Shown: positions 8,210 through 17,340 of the stretch, piece by piece
Numbering within the stretch: the stretch's first letter is position 1
Layout: each line of letters opens with the position of its first letter
Source of the DNA: a virus
IMG/VR virus record: IMGVR_UViG_3300025668_000006
Location: 1-59,549 of that record
DNA: 59,549 nucleotides
Strand: one strand, 5' to 3'
Translations under genes and position numbers: made by a program
The notes under the pieces: generated by a model
The model's database searches: none
What the model was told of the DNA's origin: nothing
What the model saw: the letters and a program-made list of their open reading frames with translations, nothing else

Positions 8210-8234
8210 AATAGTTTATCTCTCTCTTTCCTAA

Positions 8235-8242
8235 TATTTATA
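8235..8242 (-). promoter_or_regulatory. T4-type late promoter box for gp21
   Basis: Exact TATAAATA on the minus strand, 26-33 bases upstream of the gp21 ATG at 8209 and within the short gap after the preceding gene. Confidence 0.78.
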
Positions 8243-8249
8243 ATAATTC

Positions 8250-8645
8250 TTATCTAAATTCAACAACAATCGTATAATTATCGTTCAATGCAAAGTCTTT
8301 AGTACTTAAATAGACATAACCATTAGGGTTTGTCGCATTGTTTACTATGTCATTTCCAGCATCCCTAAAGTCTAAATACCCTTGTCCTGATAATAATAAT
8401 GATGTTGTATTTTCAGTAGCGCCTCCCCAAGCAATCTCTACTGCTGATTTTCTGTTTGCAGTATTGATAGAATACCACACTTTCGCAATCTCTTTAGTAC
8501 CATCTGCTGTCATAAAGTTAGAAGTTGTTGGATTAGCAATCACGGTGTTTGTTTCACCTGTGCCGTCAGAATAGTTAGTTTGTTTTACAACATACTTAAC
8601 ACCTGCTGTATCCGATACTATCTGTTGTGTTACCAAATCTGCCAT
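8250..8645 (-). CDS. Putative virion (head-associated) protein
   Basis: This 131-residue protein is not recognised by name. It is beta-rich, with strands such as KYVVKQTNYSDG, KVWYSINTANRKSAVEIAWGG and NDNYTIVVEFR, and looks like a single small sandwich domain. It shares layout with the next gene upstream (8647-8988): a short lead, a Y(S/E)I strand, then a repeated SLLLSGQG/SLSLTGFG element, suggesting the two are diverged paralogues. Lying between gp67 and gp21 in the head gene block, it is probably a capsid decoration or core component; that is inference. Confidence 0.7.
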   Translation of the reverse strand: MADLVTQQIVSDTAGVKYVVKQTNYSDGTGETNTVIANPTTSNFMTADGTKEIAKVWYSINTANRKSAVEIAWGGATENTTSLLLSGQGYLDFRDAGNDIVNNATNPNGYVYLSTKDFALNDNYTIVVEFR

Positions 8646-8646
8646 T

Positions 8647-8988
8647 TTATTTTGTCTCCGTTTCTTTCTGTACTTCTACAGCCATATTAAATTTTGAAAC
8701 ATTAGCGTCTGTCGTAATCTCTAAAGTTGTTGCCGTATTTAATTCTTGTTCAATTACTTTACGAGCTTCACCTTCTTTTAATCCCCAATTACCAAACCCT
8801 GTTAAACTTAAAGATTGGTCTCCGAGTTTAAGAGTCGCTGTGCCTGTTCCTCTAATCTCATAATATACATTCGCTAAAGATACAGATTGACCAGCAGAAT
8901 ATAATGTTCCACTTTCGTTGTCCGCACCACTAGCCGTAATAATAGCTTTAGTGGTATCGTCTACCTTTGAGACAATACTTAATGCCAT
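8647..8988 (-). CDS. Putative virion (head-associated) protein
   Basis: This 113-residue beta-rich protein has blocks VYYEIRGTGTATLKLGDQ and SLSLTGFGNWGLKEGEARK, with no known catalytic motif. Its one-base spacing to the next gene and its similarity in architecture to 8250-8645 point to a paired role. Two small genes in tandem at this place in the head cluster suggest accessory capsid proteins. The precise role is unknown. Confidence 0.68.
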   Translation of the reverse strand: MALSIVSKVDDTTKAIITASGADNESGTLYSAGQSVSLANVYYEIRGTGTATLKLGDQSLSLTGFGNWGLKEGEARKVIEQELNTATTLEITTDANVSKFNMAVEVQKETETK

Positions 8989-8992
8989 TTAA

Positions 8993-9229
8993 TTACTCCG
9001 AAAAATATGTTGTCAATGCAGTCTCTACATCGCTATCGCCGGCAGCAACTTCTGTGATTTTAGTTTCAATAATGTCAACTAAATCTTGTGGTTGCTTCCA
9101 ATCAATTGCGTCAAGGCCACTTACTAAAGTTTCTACACTAGTTTTCATCGCTGGCGATAGAGCGTTATATCTATCGTTTTTGATGTAACCAGATGTATGT
9201 CCTACAATACTTGATACCGTTAATGCCAT
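8993..9229 (-). CDS. Small protein in head gene cluster
   Basis: This 78-residue protein is mostly helical (YNALSPAMKTSVETLVSGLDAIDW, DLVDIIETKITEVAAGD) and acidic. It is unidentified. It occupies the place between gp67 and gp21 where T4 has gp68, another small prohead core protein, but I see no sequence signature that proves that identity. It is spaced 2-4 bases from its neighbours and so is translated as part of the head operon. Confidence 0.65.
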   Translation of the reverse strand: MALTVSSIVGHTSGYIKNDRYNALSPAMKTSVETLVSGLDAIDWKQPQDLVDIIETKITEVAAGDSDVETALTTYFSE

Positions 9230-9231
9230 TT

Positions 9232-9564
9232 TTATTCTCCTGTGTTACCAGGTGTTGCCTGGTTAAATGCTTGTTGTACTTCGTCTTGTGTAGCACTTTG
9301 TCCAATAGGTGTAGCAACATCAGGTTTTGCGTCTGAATGACCTTCAGCAGCATTTGTAGTATCAACTACATCTGTTGTCTGTCCAGTCATAACATCAGCC
9401 GCACTTTGAAATAGAGAAGAAGCGTAATCTTTTCTACTTGTATCTAATGCGTCTCCGACTTTATCTCTTAAAGCGTCTTTAAAAGCTTCACCGGCTTCTG
9501 CGTTGTTGCCTTTTGCTAATTGGTCTACAAAAGTATCTACTTTACTTATTTCATTGTCTGCCAT
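9232..9564 (-). CDS. 67: Prohead core protein gp67-like
   Basis: This 110-residue protein has the gp67-type N-terminal helix (FVDQLAKGNNAEAGEAFKDALRDKVGDALDTSRKDYASSLF pattern, about 12-52) followed by a low-complexity Ala/Thr/Asp-rich tail. T4 gp67 has the same arrangement: one amphipathic helix that scaffolds the prohead core, then an acidic tail. Position directly downstream of gp20 agrees with T4 order. Identification rests on position and pattern rather than strong identity. Confidence 0.72.
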   Translation of the reverse strand: MADNEISKVDTFVDQLAKGNNAEAGEAFKDALRDKVGDALDTSRKDYASSLFQSAADVMTGQTTDVVDTTNAAEGHSDAKPDVATPIGQSATQDEVQQAFNQATPGNTGE

Positions 9565-9584
9565 TTTATTTTCTCCTTATTATA

Positions 9585-11105
9585 TTACATAATGTCATTG
9601 TCGTCAGGTACACTAGTTTGTGGAGCTGCGATAAGACCATCATCAATTTCTTTTCTAATTTGACTATCAATTTGTTCAATTTCTCTTTCAGATTGTTTTA
9701 AAATACTTTGTCGTACAAATTTTACACTAAAGTATTTACCAACATAATCTCTCACATCATTTGCTAATGCTATTCTTTCTCTTAATAGTTCAGCGTCTTT
9801 TAGTTCCGAGAAATGACCATCAGCAAGAAAATCATATTTAATTTTTTCACTTATTGATTGCCAATCTTCTTCATTTATAACTGCTTTTAAAACTAATTGA
9901 GTTCTAAGCAAGTCATTAAATAAATCTGTAAATTTCTTTCTTAATCTATGTACAAACTTTGTAAATTTAAGTTCGTCTCTAGTAATTTCAGTTGTTCTAC
10001 CTAAATTGAAACCTTGACTTCCTTCTAATCTACTTACTGGTACATTTAAACTTCTGTATAATTTTTTCTGGAAGTATTCAATATCAGATACTTCACCTAG
10101 GTTTTGTCCACCAGGTAATGTAGTAATATCAGTTCCTCTTCCACCTTCTCTACTAGGTAACCAAAAGTCTTCAAGCATAGACATATAGTTTCTATCGTCT
10201 CTAATCTCTCCTGTACTTGCGTCATAGACAAGTTTGTTTCTGTATCTTGCCATAACATCACGGAGATATTGTTCTGCTTTTACTTTAGGTAAATTACCTA
10301 CATCAATTTTAAATATTCTTCTTTCAGGTGCTCTTGCAATTCTGTAAATAACAACAGCGTCTTCAATCATTCTTAATTGATTGACAGGTTTAATTGCCTT
10401 GTGCATATAACCCATAACCATATTTTTGTTCAAGTCTACTAATCCACTTGGACAAAATGAGATAGCGTCTGTGGCAATCTTAATACCACCACTTGCCATA
10501 CCAGGTCCTGCAACACCTTTTTCATTGTATAAAAAATATTCGTTGTAGTCGTGTACCACTTGTATGTTTGCCATAGCAACTGGACGACCTTTTTTAATCT
10601 CTCGTATTTTTTTAATTTTACGAGGATCAATATATCTTAATTCTGTTATACCTTTTACAGGTGATTCTCTATCAATAACTTTATGATAGTAAATTCTTCC
10701 ATCAACATACCATCTTCTGAATATGTCGTGTCCTTTTGTACTAAAGTTCATTAACCTTAGTATTTCTTTAAATTCATCTTCAACCTTACGCTTAACTTTA
10801 TCGCTAAAGTCCGTGTCAGATAAATCTACTCGCACCGGGTCTCTATCTATCTCGTTTGCTACTATAGCCTCGTTGACAATATCTTCAACAGCCATATCAC
10901 ATTCAGGATGGATTGAAATCTCTCTATACCTTCTTATTAAGTCTTGCTCTGTCTTGGCATTACCTTCCATATCAAGGTATTGTCCAAAGTAACCTCCGGC
11001 AGCGACGGTTTGTGTACCGTCATCTGCCTTAGGTTGAGTAAAACTTTGCTTCGGGTCTGGAGTATCTTTAACTCTAGTAATTTGAAAACCGAAAAGTTCC
11101 GCCAT
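9585..11105 (-). CDS. 20: Portal vertex protein gp20
   Basis: This 506-residue protein is close to T4 gp20 (524). Typical portal blocks are RRYREISIHPECDMAVEDIVNEAI at about 60-83, GYMHKAIKPVNQLRMIEDAVVIYRIARAPERRIFKIDVGNLPK in the middle, and FWLPSREGGRGTDITTLPGGQNLGE. The protein forms the dodecameric portal through which DNA is packaged and which joins head to neck. A near-match late box (AATAAATA) lies about 35 bases upstream. Confidence 0.96.
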   Translation of the reverse strand: MAELFGFQITRVKDTPDPKQSFTQPKADDGTQTVAAGGYFGQYLDMEGNAKTEQDLIRRYREISIHPECDMAVEDIVNEAIVANEIDRDPVRVDLSDTDFSDKVKRKVEDEFKEILRLMNFSTKGHDIFRRWYVDGRIYYHKVIDRESPVKGITELRYIDPRKIKKIREIKKGRPVAMANIQVVHDYNEYFLYNEKGVAGPGMASGGIKIATDAISFCPSGLVDLNKNMVMGYMHKAIKPVNQLRMIEDAVVIYRIARAPERRIFKIDVGNLPKVKAEQYLRDVMARYRNKLVYDASTGEIRDDRNYMSMLEDFWLPSREGGRGTDITTLPGGQNLGEVSDIEYFQKKLYRSLNVPVSRLEGSQGFNLGRTTEITRDELKFTKFVHRLRKKFTDLFNDLLRTQLVLKAVINEEDWQSISEKIKYDFLADGHFSELKDAELLRERIALANDVRDYVGKYFSVKFVRQSILKQSEREIEQIDSQIRKEIDDGLIAAPQTSVPDDNDIM

Positions 11106-11138
11106 TATAATTTCCTCACAAGTTTACTTTTTATTATA

Positions 11139-11146
11139 TATTTATT
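11139..11146 (-). promoter_or_regulatory. Near-match late promoter box for gp20
   Basis: AATAAATA (one mismatch to TATAAATA) lies about 35 bases upstream of the gp20 ATG, in the 47-base gap after gp19. Its use is uncertain. Confidence 0.4.
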
Positions 11147-11152
11147 CAACTA

Positions 11153-11680
11153 TTAAGTAGTCGTTCTTGCTTCAAAGAAAAGGTATCTAAACGATACTTC
11201 AAATGTTTCAACTGCTTCTGTTGGTTCCATATTCAAATCAATAGCACCGATTGAAGTTGGAAAACAACTTCTTAAAGTGTATGATTTAATAGTAGAGCCA
11301 TTTCTGTCTAAATGGTCAATAAAAGCGTCTACTTGATAATCTACTGGATTAACTAATCCTTCGTTATCAGACATATTATTGATTCCATTTTGCCATCTTT
11401 CAAAAGCGTCTCTTAATTTAAAGTTTGTGTCGTTAAGTACCGTAATCGTCCAAGGTTCAAAGTTTCTATCAGCCGCCAAATATACAGGTCTTCCACGGAA
11501 GTTAACCGTAGTAGTTCCAATATTCATTGCCGGGATTGTAGTTGTTTGACATAAGAACGCCAATTCTTCTGTTTCTCCACCAACTTGTGCATAACCAGGG
11601 AAAGGCATTGTTACCTTAAATTGGTTTGCTCTAGCGCCGCCGCCAGCAAGTTTAGTTTTGAAGTCATTAATGTTTGCCAT
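11153..11680 (-). CDS. 19: Tail tube protein gp19
   Basis: This 175-residue protein is near T4 gp19 (163). It starts with a basic lead, then NQFKVTMPFPGYA, CQTTTIPAMNIGTTTVNFRGRPVYLAADRNFEPWTITVLND and a C-terminal EAVETFEVSFRYLFFEA strand, the standard order of the tube fold. Hexamers stack to form the tail tube inside the gp18 sheath. It lies 19 bases downstream of gp18 and just before gp20, as in T4. Confidence 0.94.
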   Translation of the reverse strand: MANINDFKTKLAGGGARANQFKVTMPFPGYAQVGGETEELAFLCQTTTIPAMNIGTTTVNFRGRPVYLAADRNFEPWTITVLNDTNFKLRDAFERWQNGINNMSDNEGLVNPVDYQVDAFIDHLDRNGSTIKSYTLRSCFPTSIGAIDLNMEPTEAVETFEVSFRYLFFEARTTT

Positions 11681-11699
11681 TTTTTATTTCTCCTCTTTA

Positions 11700-13631
11700 C
11701 TAACCTGCGACTTCTGAAAAAGCCACGCCAGTTCTTGTTGCGACAAAAGATAATGTGATAAAGTTGATACTTCTTGCTGGTTTAATGTAAATCTCAGCAA
11801 TAAATTCGTTTCTATCCACTACTTCGCCTGTGTTATTAGTTTCATCACATACTACTAAAAAGTCTGTGATACCTCGTCTACCTTGTACTTCTCTTAAAAA
11901 AGGTTCTACTAGGTTTCTAAAGTTAGCTCTTGTAAACTCATCATTGAATTCAAAGAGTTGGAATTTAGAAGCTGTAGCAATCGCCTTCTCTAAAACGATA
12001 AACAATCTTCGTACATTTATTCTATCAAATGCAGATGGTGTTGTTAGTCCAGTCTTATCACCAAACAAGATAATACCTTGACCAGGGAAAGAAACAACTG
12101 GGTTGATTCTCGCTCTGTAAAGTTCGTCTCGTTGAGTTTTGTTTGGACTATAAGCAAGTTTAACTGCCCCTCTAATAATACCTCTGTTTAATCCAGCAGG
12201 ACTAAACCAAGCGTCATTAGTTAAATCAGTTCTTGCTGACAAACCAGCCATATCTCCGTTTAATGGTACATATCTATATACATCAGAATATCTGTCATAC
12301 ATATATTTGTAACCACTATCAAAGATTACATAACTAGATGATTGTACAGCATTGAAAAATGCAAGTACATTTTTAGTTTGAGTTATAGCAGAAGCAATAT
12401 TAACTACATCACTTCTTTGTGGACTAGCAAATACTATACAATCTTTTCTTGTTTCAGCGATTGTAATTAAATCACCAATCAAGTTCAGACTTGCGTTACC
12501 AGCCATAATCAATCCTACATCAACGGTTTCACTATCTTGGAATAATTCAAATGCAGACTTTCTAGCACCGTCAGTTACCGTTCCATCAACACCGTTTCCG
12601 AATGTTAATGCAATAGGTCCTGAAACAGCAGTGAAAGAAGTTGTCTTTACTGAACCCCAATTAGTTCCGTTTCCGTTATGGTCTCCCCAATAGATAAAAG
12701 ATGATTTTTTGTAAATAACTTCTGGGTAGAAATTATTAGAACCACCACTATCTTTTGCGTCTTTAGCTTTTGATACTTTTTCGTATACTTCTAGTACTTC
12801 GCCTTTAGTTCCTGATATAGAACCATCAGCGTCGGTTACAACAATGTGTAATTCATCATCACTACCACCAGCAGCTAATACATCTGGAGATGTTCCAGGT
12901 GCACCATTTACTGAATCGTAATGTGACCATCTTCTTCTAACATTAGCGCCGTCTATGACAACTCTTGTTAGACCACCAGCACCAACTCTTTTCTTAATTG
13001 TAATGTCGTTAGAATTTACGGCTGTTACCTCGTATTCAATTCCGTCATCATAATCGTTAGTAGCGGCTGTTGTTGAAAATGCAAGTATGTCACCAACACT
13101 AATGTTAGTTCCACTTGTCATTGTTATAGTTGTGTCGCCAACTGATACAGCACTATCGTTAACGGTTGTTACCGCTTCTTGCTCATATGCAGTTGCAGAA
13201 GGACATACAGAAACAGATAATCCATTTCCATAAGCGCCTGCTGTTCTAGCAACAAACTCCCTACCAGAAATACCTGTGTAAGCACCATCTGCTAAGTATG
13301 TTGAGTTGTAATGGTCAGTATTTTTGACCAGTACTGCTGAACCACTATTGGTTACAGCGTTTAAAATTCCAGTGTTTTCAGTTCGTACAACTTTCAGAGC
13401 ATTGGAATACTGAAGGAAAGATGAAGCAGTAAAATACTCTTCAAAGTTGCTTGCAGTAGGTTTCCCAAAGATACTAACTAATTCTTGTTCAGAAGAGATA
13501 AGCGTTATCTCTCCAACTGGACCTCTTGTAGAATTGAAAGCAAAAGCTCCAATACTAGTAGAAACAGCAGGAATTATGTTAGTTAAATCCTTTTCTTGTA
13601 CGAGAACACCTGGTGATACTTGAAATGCCAT
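11700..13631 (-). CDS. 18: Contractile tail sheath protein gp18
   Basis: This 643-residue protein is close to T4 gp18 (659). The N-terminus SPGVLVQEKDLTNIIPAVSTSIGAFAF and the C-terminal RRLFIVLEKAIATASKFQLFEFNDEFTRANFRNLVEPFLREVQGRRGI region are the conserved sheath core that interlocks neighbouring subunits. The middle, roughly 150-330, is the variable outer region. It contracts around the gp19 tube during infection. The start has a GAGGAG ribosome-binding site. Confidence 0.95.
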   Translation of the reverse strand: MAFQVSPGVLVQEKDLTNIIPAVSTSIGAFAFNSTRGPVGEITLISSEQELVSIFGKPTASNFEEYFTASSFLQYSNALKVVRTENTGILNAVTNSGSAVLVKNTDHYNSTYLADGAYTGISGREFVARTAGAYGNGLSVSVCPSATAYEQEAVTTVNDSAVSVGDTTITMTSGTNISVGDILAFSTTAATNDYDDGIEYEVTAVNSNDITIKKRVGAGGLTRVVIDGANVRRRWSHYDSVNGAPGTSPDVLAAGGSDDELHIVVTDADGSISGTKGEVLEVYEKVSKAKDAKDSGGSNNFYPEVIYKKSSFIYWGDHNGNGTNWGSVKTTSFTAVSGPIALTFGNGVDGTVTDGARKSAFELFQDSETVDVGLIMAGNASLNLIGDLITIAETRKDCIVFASPQRSDVVNIASAITQTKNVLAFFNAVQSSSYVIFDSGYKYMYDRYSDVYRYVPLNGDMAGLSARTDLTNDAWFSPAGLNRGIIRGAVKLAYSPNKTQRDELYRARINPVVSFPGQGIILFGDKTGLTTPSAFDRINVRRLFIVLEKAIATASKFQLFEFNDEFTRANFRNLVEPFLREVQGRRGITDFLVVCDETNNTGEVVDRNEFIAEIYIKPARSINFITLSFVATRTGVAFSEVAG

Positions 13632-13766
13632 TAGGTTTTCTCCTCTATTTTATTGTTTGTATTTTTATAAAAATACATAATGTTTTCCTTTGTCAAAATT
13701 CGTATTATTCATACGCCCATATTCAAATTTCTCAATCGTTTATATTTATCAAATAGGGGATCTTCA
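13632..13766 (-). promoter_or_regulatory. gp17-gp18 intergenic region with near-match late boxes
   Basis: This 135-base gap holds GATAAATA (13743-13750) and a perfect 18-base AT-rich palindrome at 13659-13676 that contains TATAAAAA. Each is one base from the TATAAATA late box. The palindrome could form a GC-free hairpin. A late start for gp18 here is likely on position, but which box is used cannot be told from sequence. Confidence 0.45.
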
Positions 13767-15398
13767 TTAACTACCTTTGCGTACCACGGGATGCCATACC
13801 TGGCCATATTCATCTGAAAATGGTTGTTCTTCTGGTGTATCAACACCATTATCAACAAACCCAAACGGCGCCATATCTTGTTCTATTAACTTCTCTTGTT
13901 CTTTATACATTTCTGCTCTGATATTTCTATCAGTCATTTCTTTGAAATACCTTTGATTTGCAACCCAACCTAATATAGTTAGACAAGTCATATAGTCATC
14001 ATTACAGCCTTCTTCAGCTTGCCAACTTTGATTTTTTCTTGTAAAGGTAGACATTTCTCCAATAATATTAAAGTCATTAATAATTATTTTATCAGACTCT
14101 ATAATCGCTTTGATGTTAGCAGTACCCATTTTCTTAATCTGTTTAGTCATTCGTACACCTAATTGTGAACCTCTTTGACTGAACATTGCACCAAGTATTT
14201 GTCCTGCTCTACCTTTTTGTGTAGTCATTAGTATATTATCATATTCTAATTCATAATGTAAACCATCTGAAATCTGAGCGCCAATATCATTGACTTCTAC
14301 AAGTATATGTGCTTTGTTATATTGAGTACAAACTTTCGCAATCATTTCAGGAAACAATATAGGTTTAATTTCATTGTCTCTAAATGTTGCAACAACTTTA
14401 TATGGTAAATCGGTTACATCAAATATAATAAACGCTGAGAAATCTTTTAGTGTACCTCTGGCAACATCAACCGTACATAAGTAAGTATGGCCTTTTATAG
14501 GTTCTTCAAAGATACTCAATCGTCCATTTGTTTTAAGTGGTGTCTTATACGGTGTCGCTTTGATTTTAGCAGGACTGATAAGTGTATCAATACTTCCTAA
14601 AAACTCACACTCAAACTCACTAGCAAATTGAGACTCACTAGTGTTTCTTATTGTTTCTTCTCTCCACTTTTCGTCTCTACCTGGTACTTCTCTCCAAGAT
14701 ACTTCAATAGGTATGTAATCGTTTTGTCCTGCTTCAGCGTCAACCCATAGTTTATAAAATTGATTCATTCCGTGAGGAGTTGAAACAATAATAACTTTAG
14801 TTGACTTACCAGAAGTAATCGTAGGATAAACGGAACTAAAAAATTGTTCAGCAATAGTTGTTGGTACGAAAGCAAACTCGTCAAGGAAGATAATGTTATA
14901 TGAACCTCCTCGGACAGCACTTGAAGATGTTGCGGCCGCTACTACTTTACTTCCATTCTCTAATTCTATATTACCTTTGTTCCAGTTTAACACACCTTGT
15001 TGTAACCATTTTGGTAAATTCTCATATGCAAGTTGTAGTCTTCCTAATATATCTCTTGCAGTAGAAGATTTGTTAGCAAGAATTGCTATATTACAATTAG
15101 GATTAAACAACGCATAGTGTAATAGATATGATATAGTTGTTGTAGACTTACCTGATTGTCTAGGTAGTTTACAAATCGTAAATCTATTTTCGTGTATTGT
15201 ATTTACAATTTTTTCTTGGAAAGGATACATATCAAAAGGCACTAGTCCTTCGTCAAGTGAAACAATTTGTACATACTTCTTCATAAAGTATATAGGATTG
15301 TTTTCACATTTCTTAAACTCTTTAATCTCGTCCGAAGTAAACTCTTGTGGTGTGTTTACTTTTTTTAGATTAGGGTTACCTAGATATGCGTCAGACAT
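13767..15398 (-). CDS. 17: Terminase large subunit gp17
   Basis: This 543-residue packaging motor has a Walker A PRQSGKST at 79-86, a Walker B IIFLDE at 169-174 and the coupling motif VSTPHG near 205-210. The C-terminal RNase H-like nuclease starts at about 305 with TVDVARGTLKDFSAF (D311, D319) and continues through VEVNDIG and the late NDDYMTCL stretch. It cuts concatemers and pumps DNA through gp20 using ATP. It follows gp16 by 3 bases, and its size is slightly below T4 gp17 (610). Confidence 0.96.
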   Translation of the reverse strand: MSDAYLGNPNLKKVNTPQEFTSDEIKEFKKCENNPIYFMKKYVQIVSLDEGLVPFDMYPFQEKIVNTIHENRFTICKLPRQSGKSTTTISYLLHYALFNPNCNIAILANKSSTARDILGRLQLAYENLPKWLQQGVLNWNKGNIELENGSKVVAAATSSSAVRGGSYNIIFLDEFAFVPTTIAEQFFSSVYPTITSGKSTKVIIVSTPHGMNQFYKLWVDAEAGQNDYIPIEVSWREVPGRDEKWREETIRNTSESQFASEFECEFLGSIDTLISPAKIKATPYKTPLKTNGRLSIFEEPIKGHTYLCTVDVARGTLKDFSAFIIFDVTDLPYKVVATFRDNEIKPILFPEMIAKVCTQYNKAHILVEVNDIGAQISDGLHYELEYDNILMTTQKGRAGQILGAMFSQRGSQLGVRMTKQIKKMGTANIKAIIESDKIIINDFNIIGEMSTFTRKNQSWQAEEGCNDDYMTCLTILGWVANQRYFKEMTDRNIRAEMYKEQEKLIEQDMAPFGFVDNGVDTPEEQPFSDEYGQVWHPVVRKGS

Positions 15399-15401
15399 AA
15401 C

Positions 15402-15890
15402 TTAATCTTTTCCTTCAATTGGTGTATCTTTAAAAGGATCGTTTGCTGTGTCTCTATTATTCTCATCAAACTTTTTATCTTTTAAATGTTTTTGTAGTTC
15501 AGCAGTTGAACCTACAAACAAAGCATTCTTAATGTTATTAGTTGTCTTATTAGGTACATCTTTTAGTTTAGATAATTTACTTTGTAAGTCTTGTAATTTA
15601 TCAACGGTGTCGGCTACATTTTTAATTAATGCACCTGCGACTTCGTATGCTCTCGGGTGTTGCCCTTCTTTTGCAACATCTAAAATGCCTTGTATTGCGT
15701 CTTGTCCTCGTTCAATTAAATTATAGTAATTCTCTCTACTATATTTGTAATCGTTTTCTATATCATCTTTCTTTGGGTCTTCAACTCTAGGTACAGGTAC
15801 AGACTTCTCTTGCAACATTAATTCTGCTACAGGAGTACTCTCTTCTTTGATACCTAAAATATCATTTACTTTGTCTTCTAGTTTACCCAT
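15402..15890 (-). CDS. 16: Terminase small subunit gp16
   Basis: This 162-residue protein is the size of T4 gp16 (164). The central stretch NYYNLIERGQDAIQGILDVAKEGQHPRAYEVAGALIKNVADTVDKLQDLQSKLSKLKD (about 55-112) is the long coiled-coil region typical of the family. It oligomerises and stimulates the gp17 ATPase while recognising viral DNA. It overlaps the upstream oxygenase gene by 8 bases and precedes gp17. Confidence 0.88.
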   Translation of the reverse strand: MGKLEDKVNDILGIKEESTPVAELMLQEKSVPVPRVEDPKKDDIENDYKYSRENYYNLIERGQDAIQGILDVAKEGQHPRAYEVAGALIKNVADTVDKLQDLQSKLSKLKDVPNKTTNNIKNALFVGSTAELQKHLKDKKFDENNRDTANDPFKDTPIEGKD

Positions 15891-16515
15891 TATTTACAAT
15901 CCTAAAGTTTGTATTTAAAACTATTCTATTATTATATGCACTTGGATTACTACTTGCGTGAAATCTCCAACCATTAAAAATTACACAACGATTTGCTTTT
16001 GGTTCAACTCTCTTTGCAATAGTTAATTTTTCTGGTTTCTTATCTTTATTAAAAAACTCATTGAACAATACGGTATCACCATCTGTATCTTGTGGATAAT
16101 AAATGCAAACAAGATGTTCTTCTTGTTCGTCATCAATGTGTGCCACATTGTACTGACCATCTTTGAAATCAGGATGTGGAAACATTAAATTAAATTTTGC
16201 TCTTAACAATTCTACTTTATCAAAGTCTTTAGTTAACAGACCTGCTTTACCAACCATTTCAGATAATGAATGTTTTATCGGTTCAATAGCAGGATTTTGT
16301 GGACCTTTTTGAGGTTGATTATGTAAATAGACTCTGTGTACCATTTGTGTAGATGTAAATGTATTCTCATCACTCATAATACCTTTATTGTCCATTTGAT
16401 TAGGTAGAATATCCATAGATAGGATATATGCCAATCTTGTAATGTTTTGTTGAAAGCTGTTATTTACAACTTCTGGTAAAACATTGTCTAATACTAGTAT
16501 ATCTTCTTTGTTCAT
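15883..16515 (-). CDS. 2-oxoglutarate/Fe(II)-dependent oxygenase
   Basis: This 210-residue protein has the double-stranded beta-helix oxygenase signature: H126-x-D128 in AHIDDE, distal H186 in GWRFHASS, and R197 for 2-oxoglutarate in NNRIVLNTNF. It most resembles prolyl-4-hydroxylase-type enzymes. A gene of this kind between gp15 and gp16 is common in marine T4-like phages, where its substrate is not established. It is separate in sequence and position from the two oxygenases in the 43-44 kb modification cluster. Confidence 0.88.
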   Translation of the reverse strand: MNKEDILVLDNVLPEVVNNSFQQNITRLAYILSMDILPNQMDNKGIMSDENTFTSTQMVHRVYLHNQPQKGPQNPAIEPIKHSLSEMVGKAGLLTKDFDKVELLRAKFNLMFPHPDFKDGQYNVAHIDDEQEEHLVCIYYPQDTDGDTVLFNEFFNKDKKPEKLTIAKRVEPKANRCVIFNGWRFHASSNPSAYNNRIVLNTNFRIVNNG

Positions 16516-16527
16516 TTTTGCCTCTCA

Positions 16528-17340
16528 TTATGTATCACTTCCACTTGTTGGATCATATTTCTTTCCATCATTGAAGAATGATATGTTTGTTGTAAATCCA
16601 AAATCATCACCAGGTTTTGCTGAAGATGGATTTGGTGTTATCACTATTCTTTCTTCTCTTGCTTTATCTATTGTATCTGTACCAAGGTCTGTTTGTACTC
16701 TTTTAACAACACCTTGATTTGTAGATGGTCCATATAGATAAGTTTTTGCAGTAAAGTTAATCGTATAAATTACTGCTCTTCTTGTATTAAAGTCTCCGTC
16801 ATAATTATCTTCGTATGCAATGTTGCCTATAACAATAGGTACATCACGCTTAATATTTAAGTCTGGTATCATATTTATAGTCACCGTATAATCAGGTTGA
16901 AAATACGGAACTATCTGTTCCATAATCTGTAATCCGTTTTCTGCTGTTGCAGTAAAGATAAACAAAGAATAATTTATGTTATACGGAACAGGTGTATAAT
17001 TAAACTTCATATTGTTTTGTTGAAAAGAAGTAGAACCATCATCTGTTTGTGTTCTAGTTTTTGTCAACTTATTTAATTTTCTACTAGGGTCATATTGTAG
17101 ACCAGATATTTCAAAACCCATACGAGGTAGAATAGTTGAAAATTGTGTATCTTGCAAGTCAGGTTGTTGTGTTAATCTTGTAATAAACTTTTCTTTAGGT
17201 GCATATGCAAGAGGCACCGTAAATCGTTTTACAACTGAACCATTTGCGTCTTTTGTTTGTACAACAATCTTATTAAAAATCTGACCAAATGCAATAGTCA
17301 ATTTTCTTAATCCTTCGTTATAAAAATGTGTTCCGAACAT
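16528..17340 (-). CDS. 15: Tail completion and sheath stabiliser gp15
   Basis: This 270-residue protein matches T4 gp15 (272). The conserved opening is MFGTHFYNEGLRKLTIAFGQIFNKI, followed by RFTVPLAYAPKEKFITRL and later LQIMEQIVPYFQPDYTVTINMIPDL. The protein caps the sheath and links tail to neck. Its ATG shares a base with the gp14 stop codon, so the two are translationally coupled. Confidence 0.95.
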   Translation of the reverse strand: MFGTHFYNEGLRKLTIAFGQIFNKIVVQTKDANGSVVKRFTVPLAYAPKEKFITRLTQQPDLQDTQFSTILPRMGFEISGLQYDPSRKLNKLTKTRTQTDDGSTSFQQNNMKFNYTPVPYNINYSLFIFTATAENGLQIMEQIVPYFQPDYTVTINMIPDLNIKRDVPIVIGNIAYEDNYDGDFNTRRAVIYTINFTAKTYLYGPSTNQGVVKRVQTDLGTDTIDKAREERIVITPNPSSAKPGDDFGFTTNISFFNDGKKYDPTSGSDT

